Source of the DNA: Hyphomicrobium methylovorum
GTDB taxonomy: Bacteria; Pseudomonadota; Alphaproteobacteria; Rhizobiales; Hyphomicrobiaceae
Direction: 5' to 3'
Length of the DNA stretch: 64,000 bases
Assembly (NCBI RefSeq): GCF_013626205.1
Contig: NZ_QHJE01000001.1
Coordinates: forward strand, 3,328,501-3,392,500
The position numbers and the translations under genes were made by a program. Shown one piece after another: positions 63,559-64,000 of the stretch; the stretch's first letter is position 1; every line of letters starts with the position of its first letter. Below the pieces are notes generated by a model, which did not search any database, had not been told where the DNA came from, and saw only the letters and a list, made by a program, of their open reading frames with translations.

Positions 63559-64000
63559 GTGTTTCCCCCACAGATCCAGGATCGCGCGGAACGCCTCATC
63601 GCCCACCTCCGCGCACGTCGGCTGACTGTATCGACAGCCGAAAGCTGCACTGGAGGACTCGTCGCCGGGGCACTCACCGCTGTGGCCGGTTCGTCAGAGG
63701 TGTTCGAGCGCGGCTTCGTTACGTATTCCAACGACGCGAAGACGGGGATGATCGGTGTCGACGCGGCGTTGATTGAGCGCCAAGGCGCGGTCAGCGCCGA
63801 AGTTGCGGAAGCGATGACAACCGGGGCGCTTCGCACGGGGATGAGCGATCTCTCGGTCGCAATTACCGGCATTGCGGGGCCCGGCGGCGGATCGGCGGAC
63901 AAGCCCGTCGGCCTCGTCTACATCGCCACAGCCACAAAGGGCGGCGCTGTGCGCGTTGAACGATTCACCTTCGGCGAAGTCGGGCGTGACCAAATTCGCC
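63559..64000 (+). CDS. CinA C-terminal domain protein / nicotinamide-nucleotide amidohydrolase (partial)
   Basis: The frame runs off the right edge after 147 codons. Read from the GTG at 63559 (AGAGG eight bases upstream) it encodes the PncC/CinA-C fold: VSTAESCTGGLVAGAL, GSSEVFERGFVTYSNDAK, ITGIAGPGGGSADKPVGLVYIA. That family deamidates NMN to NaMN. The protein is the stand-alone C-terminal type without the N-terminal CinA domain. Confidence 0.9.
   Translation, partial: MFPPQIQDRAERLIAHLRARRLTVSTAESCTGGLVAGALTAVAGSSEVFERGFVTYSNDAKTGMIGVDAALIERQGAVSAEVAEAMTTGALRTGMSDLSVAITGIAGPGGGSADKPVGLVYIATATKGGAVRVERFTFGEVGRDQIR

Overview
The window is a GC-rich chromosomal segment of an alphaproteobacterium, most likely a methylotroph of the order Hyphomicrobiales (Hyphomicrobium-like; this placement is inference). 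Three things point there. A complete pqqABCDE operon makes the cofactor of methanol dehydrogenases. The dusB-ntrB-ntrC-ntrY-ntrX arrangement and the bifunctional ispDF are typical of alphaproteobacteria. DUF930 and DUF2232 proteins are mostly found in that group. Nearly all genes are housekeeping genes in tight operons, often with 1-4 bp overlaps. I see no rRNA, tRNA, CRISPR array, insertion sequence, prophage or integrase.

Layout. 0.1-1.4 kb: pterin genes (pterin-carbinolamine dehydratase, folK) convergent with a cytochrome c. 1.6-5.1 kb: pqqABCDE on the minus strand. 5.7-9.2 kb: cysJ-cysI sulfite reductase. 9.5-15.7 kb: D,D-carboxypeptidase, tmk-holB-metG-tatD-MBL hydrolase. 15.7-26.1 kb (minus strand): DUF930, SDR, purF, cvpA, radA, alr, dnaB, rplI, DUF2232, rpsR, rpsF. 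26.5-34.9 kb: small acidic protein, a slipin-like protein, then fabD-fabG-acpP-fabF-mltG-yicC-gmk. 35.1-43.3 kb (minus strand): lptF-lptG-lptD-surA-pdxA-rsmA, an outer-membrane biogenesis operon. 43.7-50.5 kb: pepA and an accessory stretch of poorly known proteins plus mazG and a flavin monooxygenase. 50.6-60.8 kb (minus strand): dusB-ntrBC-ntrYX, D-amino-acid transaminase, hfq-hflX. 61-64 kb: ispDF, a CDF-like membrane protein, a MarR regulator and the start of cinA/pncC at the right edge.

The most unusual signal is a family of 41-bp hairpin elements with a fixed core and covarying stems. One copy lies between rpsR and the DUF2232 gene. Two more lie back to back inside mazG, where together they add exactly 28 in-frame codons between the two metal-binding motifs of the C-terminal MazG domain. 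They resemble REP or Rickettsia palindromic elements in behaviour, but I do not recognise the family. Other items are a 149-bp intergenic inverted-repeat element, duplicated 3' ends of two genes, tandem hairpins between acpP and fabF, an opposite-strand overlap of two gene starts, and an NtrX without the sigma-54 GAFTGA loop.
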